From positions 1-64,000 of the forward strand of contig NZ_AJQE01000126.1 in the NCBI RefSeq assembly GCF_000261685.1: a DNA stretch of 64,000 nucleotides, read 5' to 3'. This document shows, piece by piece, positions 27,370-37,639 of the stretch. Under the pieces are notes generated by a model. The model was not told the origin of the DNA. It did no database searches and worked only from the letters and a program-made list of their open reading frames with translations. Numbering within the stretch: position 1 is the first letter of the stretch; every line of letters starts with the position of its first letter. The position numbers and the translations under genes are program-made. This DNA comes from Bradyrhizobium genomosp. I (2014) (lineage in GTDB: Bacteria; Pseudomonadota; Alphaproteobacteria; Rhizobiales; Xanthobacteraceae).

Positions 27370-27854
27370 CGCGCCGGCTCCACGATCCGTCCCATCATGT
27401 TGCGGACCACCAGCTTGTGGAAGGGCATGATGACGGTGAGATAGGTTCTGCCGAGCAGGTTATGCGTCCGCACCAGCGTCGTCGAGGTCACCCGACGGCT
27501 CGCGGCGTTGCCCGAAACGTCGACCACGATGCGGAAATCGAGATGAGAATCGTCGAAGCCGGCAACCAGGCGCTCGTGCGTTTCACTCAGCACCGGAAAC
27601 AGCCCTATCATGCCGCCGGGCGCCGGTGCGCCTTCACCCGACGTCTTCAGCCCGAACGGCCTCACCAGAATGTTGCGCAGGCGCAGCAGCATCTCGATCC
27701 ACCGCGGCCCGTCCACCACCATCCTGGTGCAGGCCTCGCGGGCATCGATCGCGGTCGCGCCGATCTCCACGCGAAACGCGTCGATGAACTGCGCGCCGGC
27801 CAGCAGCGCGTCGGCTTGAACTTCGGGGCTCACTTCGCGGACTGTCGTCGTCAT
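27366..27854 (-). CDS. DUF2867-family protein
   Basis: A 162-residue soluble protein of the DUF2867 family. It begins MTTTVREVSPEVQADALL and includes GGMIGLFPVLSETHERLVAGFDDSHLDFRI, with the C-terminal YLTVIMPFHKLVVRNMM typical of the family. The function is unknown; the fold is predicted to be START-like. Both ends overlap neighbours by four bases (ATGA), so it is translated in a chain: MATE transporter, this protein, then the isomerase-like protein. Confidence 0.8.
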   Translation of the reverse strand: MTTTVREVSPEVQADALLAGAQFIDAFRVEIGATAIDAREACTRMVVDGPRWIEMLLRLRNILVRPFGLKTSGEGAPAPGGMIGLFPVLSETHERLVAGFDDSHLDFRIVVDVSGNAASRRVTSTTLVRTHNLLGRTYLTVIMPFHKLVVRNMMGRIVEPAR

Positions 27855-29245
27855 CCCGCCAGTCTGCGCGTCAGCATCCGGAAGCGCAAGATCAGCAGGG
27901 CGGCATAGACGAACGTGCCGACCGAGAATCCGACCCAGACGCCAACCGCGCCCAGCCCCGTGTGGAATGCCAGCACCCAGGCGACGGGAAAAGCGATGCA
28001 CCAATAGCCGATCGCGGCGAACAGCAGCGTCATCCTGGTGTCGTTGATGCCGCGCAGCGCGCCGCCCACGATGGTCTGGAGGCCGTCGGCGATGAAGAAG
28101 GTGGCGCCGACCAGCAGCAGAGTCGCGGTCAGCGCGACCGTAGGCGCGCTGGCCTCACCGCTGCCGAAGAACAATCGGCCCAGCTCGTAACGACCGAGGA
28201 TGATGGCGAGGGTCAGGGCCGAGACCAGCGCTATACCGAGCACGGCGGCGACGAGACCGGCGCGCTGCACGGCCGCCGGGTCACCGCGGCCGAAGGCGTG
28301 ACCGACCCGTACCGTCGCCGCCATGCCGATGCCGAGCGGCACCATGAACAGCACGGCGGTGACCTGCAGCGCGATCTGATGCGCGGCAATCGCGGTGGTC
28401 GAGATCAATCCCATCAGCAGCGCGGCCGAGGAGAACAGGCCATATTCCAGCAGCAGCGAGAATGAGATCGGCGCGCCGAGCGCGATCAGCTGACGCATCA
28501 GAGGCCAGTCGATCCGCCACAGCCGGGCGAGCGGGCGATAGTCCGAAAATGGCTTGCGCAGCCCCGCGATGGCGAGCGCGGCGACGAACGTGCCGAGATT
28601 GACGGTCGTGGTCGCAAGTCCGGCGCCGAACAGGCCGAGCTCCGGCAGGCCGGACGCGCCATGGATCAGGGCGTAGACCAGTACGGCATTGACCGGGATC
28701 GCCGCGAGCGTGATCCACAGCGGCGGCTGCGGCCGGTTCACCGCGCTCATCATGCTGCGCAGCGCGATGAAGCCGAGCGCCGGCGCGATGCCCCAGGCGA
28801 GGCCGTTGAGATAGCGCTGCGCCAGCGCCGCCGATTGCGGCACCTGGCCGAGCGCGAGCAGGATCTGCTCGCCATAGAGCGGCGAAGCCATCATCGGCAG
28901 CGAGATCAGGAGCGCGACCCACAGCCCGACGCGCAGGGAGCGGCGGATGCGCCTGACGTCGCCGGCGCCGTATGCCTGCGCCGCCAGCGGCGACACCGCC
29001 GACATCAAGCCGAGCCCGAAGGTGAAGCTGACGAAATAGACGGTATGCGCCAGCGCCGCCGCGGCGACCGCATCCTCGCCGAGCCGCCCGATCAGCGCGA
29101 GATCCGTCGTGATCATCGCGATCTGCCCGAGCTGCGTCAGCATCAAGGGCACGGCGAGGCGCAGGGTCTCGACGAATTCCTGCGCGAGATGGCTTGACGG
29201 CGCGCCGGCTTGCGGCTGCGCATGATGTTGCACGGTGTCGAGCAT
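27851..29245 (-). CDS. MATE-family multidrug efflux transporter
   Basis: A 464-residue membrane protein with 12 predicted segments in two homologous halves. VPLMLTQLGQIAMITTDLALIGRLG is the first-half motif and GAPISFSLLLEYGLFSSAALLMG the second. It belongs to the NorM-like Na+- or H+-driven efflux group. It is the first gene of a three-gene operon with ATGA overlaps. The coupling to a hydroxychromene-isomerase-like enzyme hints at export of a modified aromatic compound; this is inference. Confidence 0.92.
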   Translation of the reverse strand: MLDTVQHHAQPQAGAPSSHLAQEFVETLRLAVPLMLTQLGQIAMITTDLALIGRLGEDAVAAAALAHTVYFVSFTFGLGLMSAVSPLAAQAYGAGDVRRIRRSLRVGLWVALLISLPMMASPLYGEQILLALGQVPQSAALAQRYLNGLAWGIAPALGFIALRSMMSAVNRPQPPLWITLAAIPVNAVLVYALIHGASGLPELGLFGAGLATTTVNLGTFVAALAIAGLRKPFSDYRPLARLWRIDWPLMRQLIALGAPISFSLLLEYGLFSSAALLMGLISTTAIAAHQIALQVTAVLFMVPLGIGMAATVRVGHAFGRGDPAAVQRAGLVAAVLGIALVSALTLAIILGRYELGRLFFGSGEASAPTVALTATLLLVGATFFIADGLQTIVGGALRGINDTRMTLLFAAIGYWCIAFPVAWVLAFHTGLGAVGVWVGFSVGTFVYAALLILRFRMLTRRLAG

Positions 29246-29287
29246 GGCCGGTCAATAGCACAGCCACACGTCGAAAACATGGCTCAG

Positions 29288-29455
29288 GTGTCCCGGACGC
29301 GCGAAGCGCGAGCCGGGACCCAGAGGCCACTGGCGCAGCTCTTCGCCGCATGGGCCCCGGCTCAGCAGCGCATCACTGACGTGCTGCGCTGCGTCCGGGG
29401 CGCGGGGGAAAGCGGTCTATCCTTCCTGTCCCCGCAGGCGGGGAGAGGCGAAGAG
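29288..29455. repeat. Intergenic repeats between MATE gene and murA-like gene (class I and class C fragment)
   Basis: Two units. At 29288-29402 lies GTCCCGGACGCGCGAAGCGC pairing in part with GCGCTGCGTCCGGGGC and CCCCGGCTC. At 29426-29455 a shorter piece (TGTCCCCGCAGGCGGGGAGA) repeats the hairpin of the class C element at 23955. Both fill the space upstream of MATE and downstream of the murA-like gene. Confidence 0.7.
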
Positions 29456-29458
29456 TTC

Positions 29459-30754
29459 TCAGCTCTTCCTCTCAGGCACGCGCTTGATCTTCGCCCCAAG
29501 CGCGTTCAGCCGTTCCTCGATGCGCTCATAGCCGCGCTCGATCTGGTCGGCGTTGTTGATGGTCGAGGTGCCTTCGGCGCAGACGGCCGCGAGCAGCATC
29601 GCCATTCCGGCGCGGATGTCCGGCGAGGTCATCGTCGCGCCGTGCAGGCGGCTCGGGCCGGCGATGATGGCCCGGTGCGGGTCGCACAGCACGATGCGCG
29701 CGCCCATCGCGATCAGCTTGTCGACGAAGAACATCCGCGATTCGAACATTTTCTCGAACATCAGGATCACGCCCTCGCACTGCGTGGCGGTGACGATCGC
29801 GATCGACATCAGGTCGGCGGGGAACGCCGGCCAGGGCTGGTCCTCCAGCTTGGGCACATGCCCGCCGAAATCGTCCTGGATCTTCAAGGTTTGATTGGAG
29901 GGCACGATGAGATCATCGCCTTCGATCCGGCAGACGATGCCGAGCCGCTCGAAACCCATGCGGATCGAGCGCAGATGCTCGACACCGGCGCGCACGATGC
30001 GCAGCGGCGAGCGCGTCACGGCGGCAAGCCCGATCAGCGAGCCGACCTCGATATGGTCGGGCTGGATCCTGTAGGTCGCCTCCCCCAGCGTCGCCGGCCC
30101 GTACACGATCATGGTGTTGGTGCCGATGCCCTCGATCCTCGCGCCGAGCGCGACCAGGAAATTGGCGAGGTCCTGCACATGCGGCTCGGAGGCTGCGTTG
30201 CGCAGATAGGTGACGCCGTCGGCGGCGACCGCCGCGACAAGTGCGTTCTCGGTCGCGGTGACGCTGGGCTCGTCCAGGAACACGTCCGCGCCGGCGAGCT
30301 TCGGCGCGCGGAATTCGAGCCGGTCGGTCGCGGTGACCTTTGCCCCCAATTGCTCCAGCGCCAGCACATGGGTGTCCAGACGGCGGCGGCCGATGACATC
30401 GCCGCCCGGCGGCGGCAGCATCACCTCGCCACAGCGGGCGAGCAGGGGCCCCGCGAGCAGGATCGAGGCGCGGATGCGCACGCACAGCTCGGGGTCGAGA
30501 TCGGCGGCGCGGATGCTCTTGGCATGGATTTGCAGCGTGTTGCGGGCAGTCCATTCCGCCGACGCGCCGACCGAGCGGATCAGCTCGACCAGCGTCTCGG
30601 TGTCGCGGATTCGCGGCACGTTCTCCAGCGTCACCGGATGCTCGGTAAGCAGCGCGGCGGCGATGATCGGCAGCGCCGAATTCTTGTTGCCGGACGGCTC
30701 GATCGAGCCCGAGAGCCGGTGACCGCCCTCGACGATGTATTGGATGGGCGCCAC
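29459..30754 (-). CDS. murA: UDP-N-acetylglucosamine 1-carboxyvinyltransferase (MurA family, Cys-to-Asp active site)
   Basis: A 431-residue EPSP-synthase-fold enzyme that transfers enolpyruvate from PEP to UDP-GlcNAc, the first committed step of peptidoglycan synthesis. The catalytic-lysine region is PSGNKNSALPII (Lys24), and the C-terminal IERGYERIEERLNALGA keeps the conserved Arg. The active-site loop reads PPPGGDVIGRRRLDTH: Asp119 sits where E. coli MurA has Cys115, as in mycobacterial and chlamydial MurA. It also differs at the segment PADLMSI (PTDMQAQ in E. coli), so it may be a second, divergent MurA. GTG 30754 (MAPIQYIVEGG) is chosen; GTG 30766 is an alternative. Confidence 0.88.
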   Translation of the reverse strand: MAPIQYIVEGGHRLSGSIEPSGNKNSALPIIAAALLTEHPVTLENVPRIRDTETLVELIRSVGASAEWTARNTLQIHAKSIRAADLDPELCVRIRASILLAGPLLARCGEVMLPPPGGDVIGRRRLDTHVLALEQLGAKVTATDRLEFRAPKLAGADVFLDEPSVTATENALVAAVAADGVTYLRNAASEPHVQDLANFLVALGARIEGIGTNTMIVYGPATLGEATYRIQPDHIEVGSLIGLAAVTRSPLRIVRAGVEHLRSIRMGFERLGIVCRIEGDDLIVPSNQTLKIQDDFGGHVPKLEDQPWPAFPADLMSIAIVTATQCEGVILMFEKMFESRMFFVDKLIAMGARIVLCDPHRAIIAGPSRLHGATMTSPDIRAGMAMLLAAVCAEGTSTINNADQIERGYERIEERLNALGAKIKRVPERKS

Positions 30755-30790
30755 TTGGTCTCTCACTGTGCTGTTGTGGTGGGCGGGCTG

Positions 30791-30891
30791 CCTAAAGCGC
30801 GATGCGATTAGGATGAATCGTCATCGCGCTTTAGGTTGTTGTTTAAGCATGATCTTTTCGGAAAACCGCTGCTCACCTTTCCGGATCATGC
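30791..30891. repeat. Rhizobiales-type intergenic palindrome, class H (RIME-like)
   Basis: Two adjacent hairpins. The first has 14-base arms: CCTAAAGCGCGATG from 30791, with the matching CATCGCGCTTTAGG ending at 30835. The second has GCATGATC (30847-30854) and GATCATGC (30884-30891), with TTTTCGGAAAA and TTTCCGG inside. The GCATGATCTTTTCGGAAAAC motif is very common between genes in Rhizobiales. Confidence 0.85.
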
Positions 30892-31020
30892 CCTCGGAGG
30901 CGGAAACTACCGAGAATCGAGCAGGGTAGCAATTCTGCACTGGTCGCGGCCGTGGGTCGCTGCTGGGCCGAAGAGGCCTGCCGCGCGATGGCGGGTGGCG
31001 AGGTTCAGGGCCTGCCAGCC

Positions 31021-31097
31021 GTCGTGCCCGGGCTCGTCCCGGGCATTCCTTGCGCCGCAGTCGAGACGTGGATGGCCGGGGCAGGCCCGGTCATGAC
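31021..31097. repeat. Intergenic palindromic repeat, class E
   Basis: GTCGTGCCCGGGCTCGTCCC continues to GGGCATTCC, then GTGGATGGCCGGGGCAGGCC continues to CGGTCATGAC. The two hairpins are in head-to-head order. The same arrangement is seen at 48441-48525. It lies just downstream of gyrB. Confidence 0.8.
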
Positions 31098-31116
31098 GCT
31101 GCACAAGCAGCAAGCG

Positions 31117-33882
<2,766 letters not shown>

Positions 33883-34626
33883 TCAATACAGCTGGAGTGG
33901 TGGCCACGCCTCGCCGTCGCGCCCGATCGTCAGCTCCCAGGTATCGCCAGCCGTGACGGTGAGCATGTTCGTGCTGGCCGGACGGCCCGGCACGCCCAGC
34001 TCGTAGGCATATTTGCCGGGCACGAGGTCCAGCGCGACGGCGTAGGCGCCGGCGGGGCGCAGGATAGTCCGCTCGTTGATCGCCAGCACGGCTTCGTTCT
34101 CGCCGATGTTGCTGAACACCAGCTTGGCCCGGCCGGGTTCGGGCAGGACGTTGGCCCGGGTCGCGACATCCGAATTCTTCTGCACGAGATCGACCGCGGT
34201 GCTGCCGCCATTGCGATCGAGCTCCAGCGCTGCCGGCCCGATCGGAGAGACGAAGGCGAGGCGCGCGTGATCGGCGGTGACCACCGCGTCATCCTGTCGT
34301 TCCTGCCAGCCGAGCTTTCGAAGCTCGGTTCGATAGAAGGCGAGGACGTCGCCGAGCGCTGCGGGCACGCGGGCTTCGAGCCTGGTCCGGAGCGGAGCTT
34401 CGAAGCCGGGCATCACGGTAGTGTGGAGCCCTCGATAGCTGTAGCGGGTTGGCGCAGGCAGCCTGGCGTCGGGATCCAGCGTGAGCGCGGCCGGGAACAG
34501 CGGCGGCAGGTTCGACACGAAGGCGCCGGCGCTTGCAGCGAGCAGGCAGCTTGCGATGAGAGCGAGGCCGCACGCCACAAGCTGCCATCGTGCCGGAGCT
34601 TGCGCCCCATGCCCCACCGTCGCCAT
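33883..34626 (-). CDS. Membrane-anchored or exported protein of unknown function between recF and gyrB
   Basis: A 247-residue protein that I do not recognise. An N-terminal hydrophobic segment (LVACGLALIASCLLAASAGA, residues ~17-36) is a signal peptide or anchor. Next come PTRYSYRGLHTTVMPGF and a helical segment DVLAFYRTELRKLGWQE, similar in style to the A-x-FY-x-E-L-x-x-x-GW motif of several envelope proteins. The C-terminal half is beta-rich and ends AGDTWELTIGRDGEAWPPLQ. The second of two close ATG codons (34626) has GGAG seven bases upstream and is preferred. It interrupts the usual recF-gyrB order. Confidence 0.75.
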   Translation of the reverse strand: MATVGHGAQAPARWQLVACGLALIASCLLAASAGAFVSNLPPLFPAALTLDPDARLPAPTRYSYRGLHTTVMPGFEAPLRTRLEARVPAALGDVLAFYRTELRKLGWQERQDDAVVTADHARLAFVSPIGPAALELDRNGGSTAVDLVQKNSDVATRANVLPEPGRAKLVFSNIGENEAVLAINERTILRPAGAYAVALDLVPGKYAYELGVPGRPASTNMLTVTAGDTWELTIGRDGEAWPPLQLY

Positions 34627-34696
34627 GCTCATGCTCCAAGGATATCGCGCGTGTTGAAGATCCTGCGCGATGGCCGCCTCCGGCAGCCACAGGCAG

Positions 34697-35872
34697 CTAG
34701 TCGCGGCCGGAAACGGTCGGGTTCAATGTGGCGGCCTGCCTTCGCGCCGAGACTCGTCCGCTCTCGACGTCAAAGACTTCGCCGTCCGCGCCGATCTCGG
34801 CGAACGCGGCAGGATCCGCACCGGTCAGCCACACCTGCGCGCCGAGCGTCTTCAACTCCTCGAACAGCGCCGCACGGCGGTTCGGATCGAGATGCGCAAC
34901 CACCTCGTCGAGCAGCAGCAGCGGCACGATCCCCGTCATCTCGGCGACCAGCGTCGCATGGGCCAGCACGAGGCCGATCAGAAGCGCCTTCTGCTCGCCG
35001 GTGGAGGCCTCGCGCGCCGGCATGCTTTTCGGCGCATAGACGACCTGCAGATCGGTGAGATGCGGGCCGTCGGTGGTGCGGCCGGCAATGGCGTCGCGCG
35101 GGCGATTGTCGCGCAGGATCTGGCGGTAGCGGTCCTCGACCGACGTCGCGGTCTCCGTCAGCAGCGCGTTCTCCATCCAGCCGTCGAGCGCGATCTGCGC
35201 CGAGGGAAAGGCTGAAGCCTGCGCGCGCGCGTTGAGCATGCCGGTGAGCCTTGCCGCGGTCTGGCCCCGCGTTGCCGCGACCGCGACCGCAAGCTCGGCG
35301 GTCTCGCGCTCGATTGCGTCACACCAATGGTCGTCGTAATTGCGCGCCTCCAGCAGGCGGTTGCGTGAGCGAAGCGAGCGTTCGAGTGCGTTGATCCGGC
35401 TGGAATGCTCGCTGTCGATGGCGAGCACGAGGCGATCGAAGAAGCGCCGCCGTTCGGAGGCTGCGCCCATGAACAGCCCGTCCATCGCCGGCGTCAGCCA
35501 CACCATGCGGACGTGGTCGCCAAAGGCGCTGGCCGACCCCACTGGCTCGCGGTCGATGCGGCAGCGCCGGCCGGCGGAGCTGTCCGGCCGCGGCGCGTCG
35601 ATCCCGGTGCCGAGCGTCGCAAGTCCCAGCGCGCCCTCGACCTGCGCCGACACCGCCCAGGAGCCGTCGCCCTGGTTGTCGGCGACGTCTTCCAACGTCG
35701 CCCGTCGCAGGCCGCGCCCCGGCGACAGGAACGAGATCGCCTCGATGCAATTGGTCTTGCCCGCTCCGTTCGGCCCGACCAGCGCCACCATGTCAGCCGC
35801 CGTCTCGAGCCCCGCCGCCCGGTAATTGCGAAAATGCGTCAGCGTCAGGCGATGAATGCGGGAGGGGGTCAT
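34697..35872 (-). CDS. recF: DNA replication and repair protein RecF
   Basis: SMC-like ABC ATPase of 391 residues that loads RecA at gaps. Walker A is GPNGAGKT at 33-40, followed by CIEAISFLSPGRGLR. The ABC signature lies in EASTGEQKALLIGLVLAHA, and Walker B is VPLLLLDEVVAHLD. The start ATG 35872 is followed by RIHRLTLTHFRNY, the conserved opening. It belongs to the dnaA-dnaN-recF-gyrB set but is parted from dnaN by a GIY-YIG gene. Confidence 0.96.
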   Translation of the reverse strand: MTPSRIHRLTLTHFRNYRAAGLETAADMVALVGPNGAGKTNCIEAISFLSPGRGLRRATLEDVADNQGDGSWAVSAQVEGALGLATLGTGIDAPRPDSSAGRRCRIDREPVGSASAFGDHVRMVWLTPAMDGLFMGAASERRRFFDRLVLAIDSEHSSRINALERSLRSRNRLLEARNYDDHWCDAIERETAELAVAVAATRGQTAARLTGMLNARAQASAFPSAQIALDGWMENALLTETATSVEDRYRQILRDNRPRDAIAGRTTDGPHLTDLQVVYAPKSMPAREASTGEQKALLIGLVLAHATLVAEMTGIVPLLLLDEVVAHLDPNRRAALFEELKTLGAQVWLTGADPAAFAEIGADGEVFDVESGRVSARRQAATLNPTVSGRD

Positions 35873-35880
35873 GTCACTCT

Positions 35881-35910
35881 GTCATTGCCGGGCTTGACCC
35901 GGCAATCCAT
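35881..35910. repeat. REP-like palindrome flanking GIY-YIG gene, left copy
   Basis: A 30-base element, GTCATTGCCGGGCTTGACCC followed by GGCAATCCAT, whose core TGCCGGG-CTTGA-CCCGGCA is a hairpin. It is the near-exact reverse complement of the copy at 36215-36244 (two differences), so the pair brackets the GIY-YIG gene in inverted orientation. Confidence 0.9.
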
Positions 35911-35918
35911 CGCCCGCA

Positions 35919-36206
35919 TCAGCGGACAATTTCATCATATAGGTCTTGCCACGCGGGATTGCTCTTCACGATCAGATCGATCTTCCACTCGCGCGACCAG
36001 TGTTTCATGTTCTTTTCGCGCTGAAGGGCAGCGGCGATTGTGTCGTGGGCCTCGAAATAGACCAGGGTCTTCACCCCGTAGCGTTTGGTGAAGCCGTCCG
36101 CCAGGCCTTCACGGTGCTCGTAGACGCGTCTGACCAGATTGTTGGTGACGCCGATGTAGAGTGTTCCACCGGGCTTGCTGGCGAGGATGTACACCCAATA
36201 AGTCAT
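35919..36206 (-). CDS. Single-domain GIY-YIG endonuclease-like protein
   Basis: A 95-residue protein that is only a GIY-YIG nuclease domain of the UPF0213/YhbQ type. YWVYILASKPGGTLYIGVTNNLVRRVYEHR holds the two tyrosines of the YxY...YIG core and the catalytic arginine. The glutamate (REKNMKHWSREWK region, KNxKxW signature) is also present. The DNA target is unknown. It sits alone between recF and dnaN, with an inverted pair of REP-like palindromes 8 bases beyond each end. Confidence 0.88.
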   Translation of the reverse strand: MTYWVYILASKPGGTLYIGVTNNLVRRVYEHREGLADGFTKRYGVKTLVYFEAHDTIAAALQREKNMKHWSREWKIDLIVKSNPAWQDLYDEIVR

Positions 36207-36214
36207 CTTGTTTG

Positions 36215-36244
36215 ATGGATGGCCGGGTCAAGCCCGGCCATGAC
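36215..36244. repeat. REP-like palindrome flanking GIY-YIG gene, right copy
   Basis: ATGGATGGCCGGGTCAAGCC followed by CGGCCATGAC. Reverse-complemented it matches the left copy at 35881-35910 except at the two bases of one compensating stem pair, so hairpin pairing is kept. It lies 8 bases upstream of the GIY-YIG start codon. Confidence 0.9.
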
Positions 36245-36261
36245 GAAAAGACAGAAATTCC

Positions 36262-37380
36262 TCACACCCGCATCGGCATCAGCACGTACAATGCGCTCTT
36301 GTCGTCGCGGTCCTGCACCAGCGTCGGCGAGCCGGGATCGGCGAGCTTGAGCGTTGCGACGTCGCCTTCGATCTGGGCGGCGATGTCGAGGAGGTAGCGG
36401 GAGTTGAAGCCGATATCGAGGGCGTCGGAGGCGTATTCGACCTCCAGCTCTTCGGTCGCGCTGCCGGAATCCGGATTGGTCACCGACAGCACCAGCTTGC
36501 CCGCCGACAGCGACAGCTTCACCGCCCGACCGCGCTCGCTGGAGATCGTCGAGACGCGGTCGACCGCGTTCTCGAAATCCTTCTTGTCGACGACGAGCTC
36601 CTTGTCGTTGCCTTGCGGGATCACGCGGCCGTAGTCGGGGAAGGTGCCGTCGATCAGCTTCGAGGTCAGCACCACGTTGCCGATGGTGAAGCGGATCTTG
36701 GCTTGCGACAGCTCGATCGTCATCTCGGCGTCGGTGTCCTCGATCAGGCGCTGCACCTCGCCGACGGTCTTGCGCGGCACGATCACGCCGGGCATGCCCT
36801 CGGCGCCCTTGGGCTGCACCAGGTCGAGCTGGGCGAGGCGGTGGCCGTCGGTGGCGACGCCGCGCAGGGTGGCGGCCTTCGCCGTGCCGGCGGCGTGCAG
36901 ATAGATACCGTTGAGGTAGTAGCGCGTCTCCTCGGTGGAGATCGCGAACTGGGTGCGGTCGATCAGCCGCTTGACGTCCTTGGCGGCGAGCGAGAAGGAG
37001 TGCGACATGTCCCCGGCGGCCAGATCCGGGAAATCGTTCTCCGGCAGCGTCTGCAGCGTGAAACGCGAGCGGCCGGCGCGGATCGCCAGCACGGCGCGGT
37101 CGCCGTCGGCCTCCAGCACGATCTGCGAACCGTCCGGCAGCTTGCGCACGATGTCGTAGAACATGTGGGCCGGCACGGTGGTGGAACCGGCGGTCGCGGT
37201 TTCCGCGGGCAGCGTTTCGGTCACCTCGAGGTCGAGATCGGTCGCCTTCAGCGACAGTTTCGCGTTCTCGGCGCGCACCAGCACGTTGCCGAGGATCGGA
37301 ATCGTGTTGCGGCGCTCGACCACGCGGTGGACATGGCCCAGTGATTTCAGGAGTTGCGCGCGTTCGACCGTAACCTTCAT
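36262..37380 (-). CDS. dnaN: DNA polymerase III sliding clamp (beta subunit)
   Basis: Processivity clamp of 372 residues with three repeated clamp domains. It begins MKVTVERAQLLKSLGHVHRVVERRNTIPIL-like (first domain to about 120), and ends SALYVLMPMRV with the conserved C-terminal MP-M-R. ATG 37380 is the normal start. It is 259 bases downstream of dnaA, which is a long gap for this pair and leaves room for a separate dnaN promoter. Confidence 0.98.
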   Translation of the reverse strand: MKVTVERAQLLKSLGHVHRVVERRNTIPILGNVLVRAENAKLSLKATDLDLEVTETLPAETATAGSTTVPAHMFYDIVRKLPDGSQIVLEADGDRAVLAIRAGRSRFTLQTLPENDFPDLAAGDMSHSFSLAAKDVKRLIDRTQFAISTEETRYYLNGIYLHAAGTAKAATLRGVATDGHRLAQLDLVQPKGAEGMPGVIVPRKTVGEVQRLIEDTDAEMTIELSQAKIRFTIGNVVLTSKLIDGTFPDYGRVIPQGNDKELVVDKKDFENAVDRVSTISSERGRAVKLSLSAGKLVLSVTNPDSGSATEELEVEYASDALDIGFNSRYLLDIAAQIEGDVATLKLADPGSPTLVQDRDDKSALYVLMPMRV

Positions 37381-37639
37381 TGCACTACTCGCCCGATCCC
37401 CAAGGAAAACACAGCGTTGATAAGGCCGGGCGGCGGACGCGCGCCACGGCACCGAAGACCCCGGAAAGCCGGATCATCCAGCCGATATGATCAAAGCCGT
37501 CAGGGCCGCGCAAGGTGGCCCGGATGGCCACCGGATTCAAGGGATCGGGGGCAGTTCCCCACGATTTACCGTCCAGAACGAGTCCGCCGCCCCGGCTTGG
37601 CCGGGGCGGCGGGAGAAGGGCAGGGGGAAGCCTAGGCGT
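37381..37639. other. dnaA-dnaN intergenic region
   Basis: About 260 bases, GC-rich, with a small hairpin-like GCCCCGGCTTGGCCGGGGC at 37589-37607 next to the dnaA stop. I see no clear DnaA box or AT-rich stretch here, so this gap is a weaker origin candidate than the one upstream of dnaA. Confidence 0.4.

Larger units (their letters stand above)
30755..31116. other. Intergenic region holding two palindromic repeats
   Basis: About 360 bases between the murA-like gene and gyrB. It holds the Rhizobiales-type element at 30791-30891 and a class E repeat at 31021-31097; I see no gene in it. No obvious T-run terminator for gyrB is present. Confidence 0.6.
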
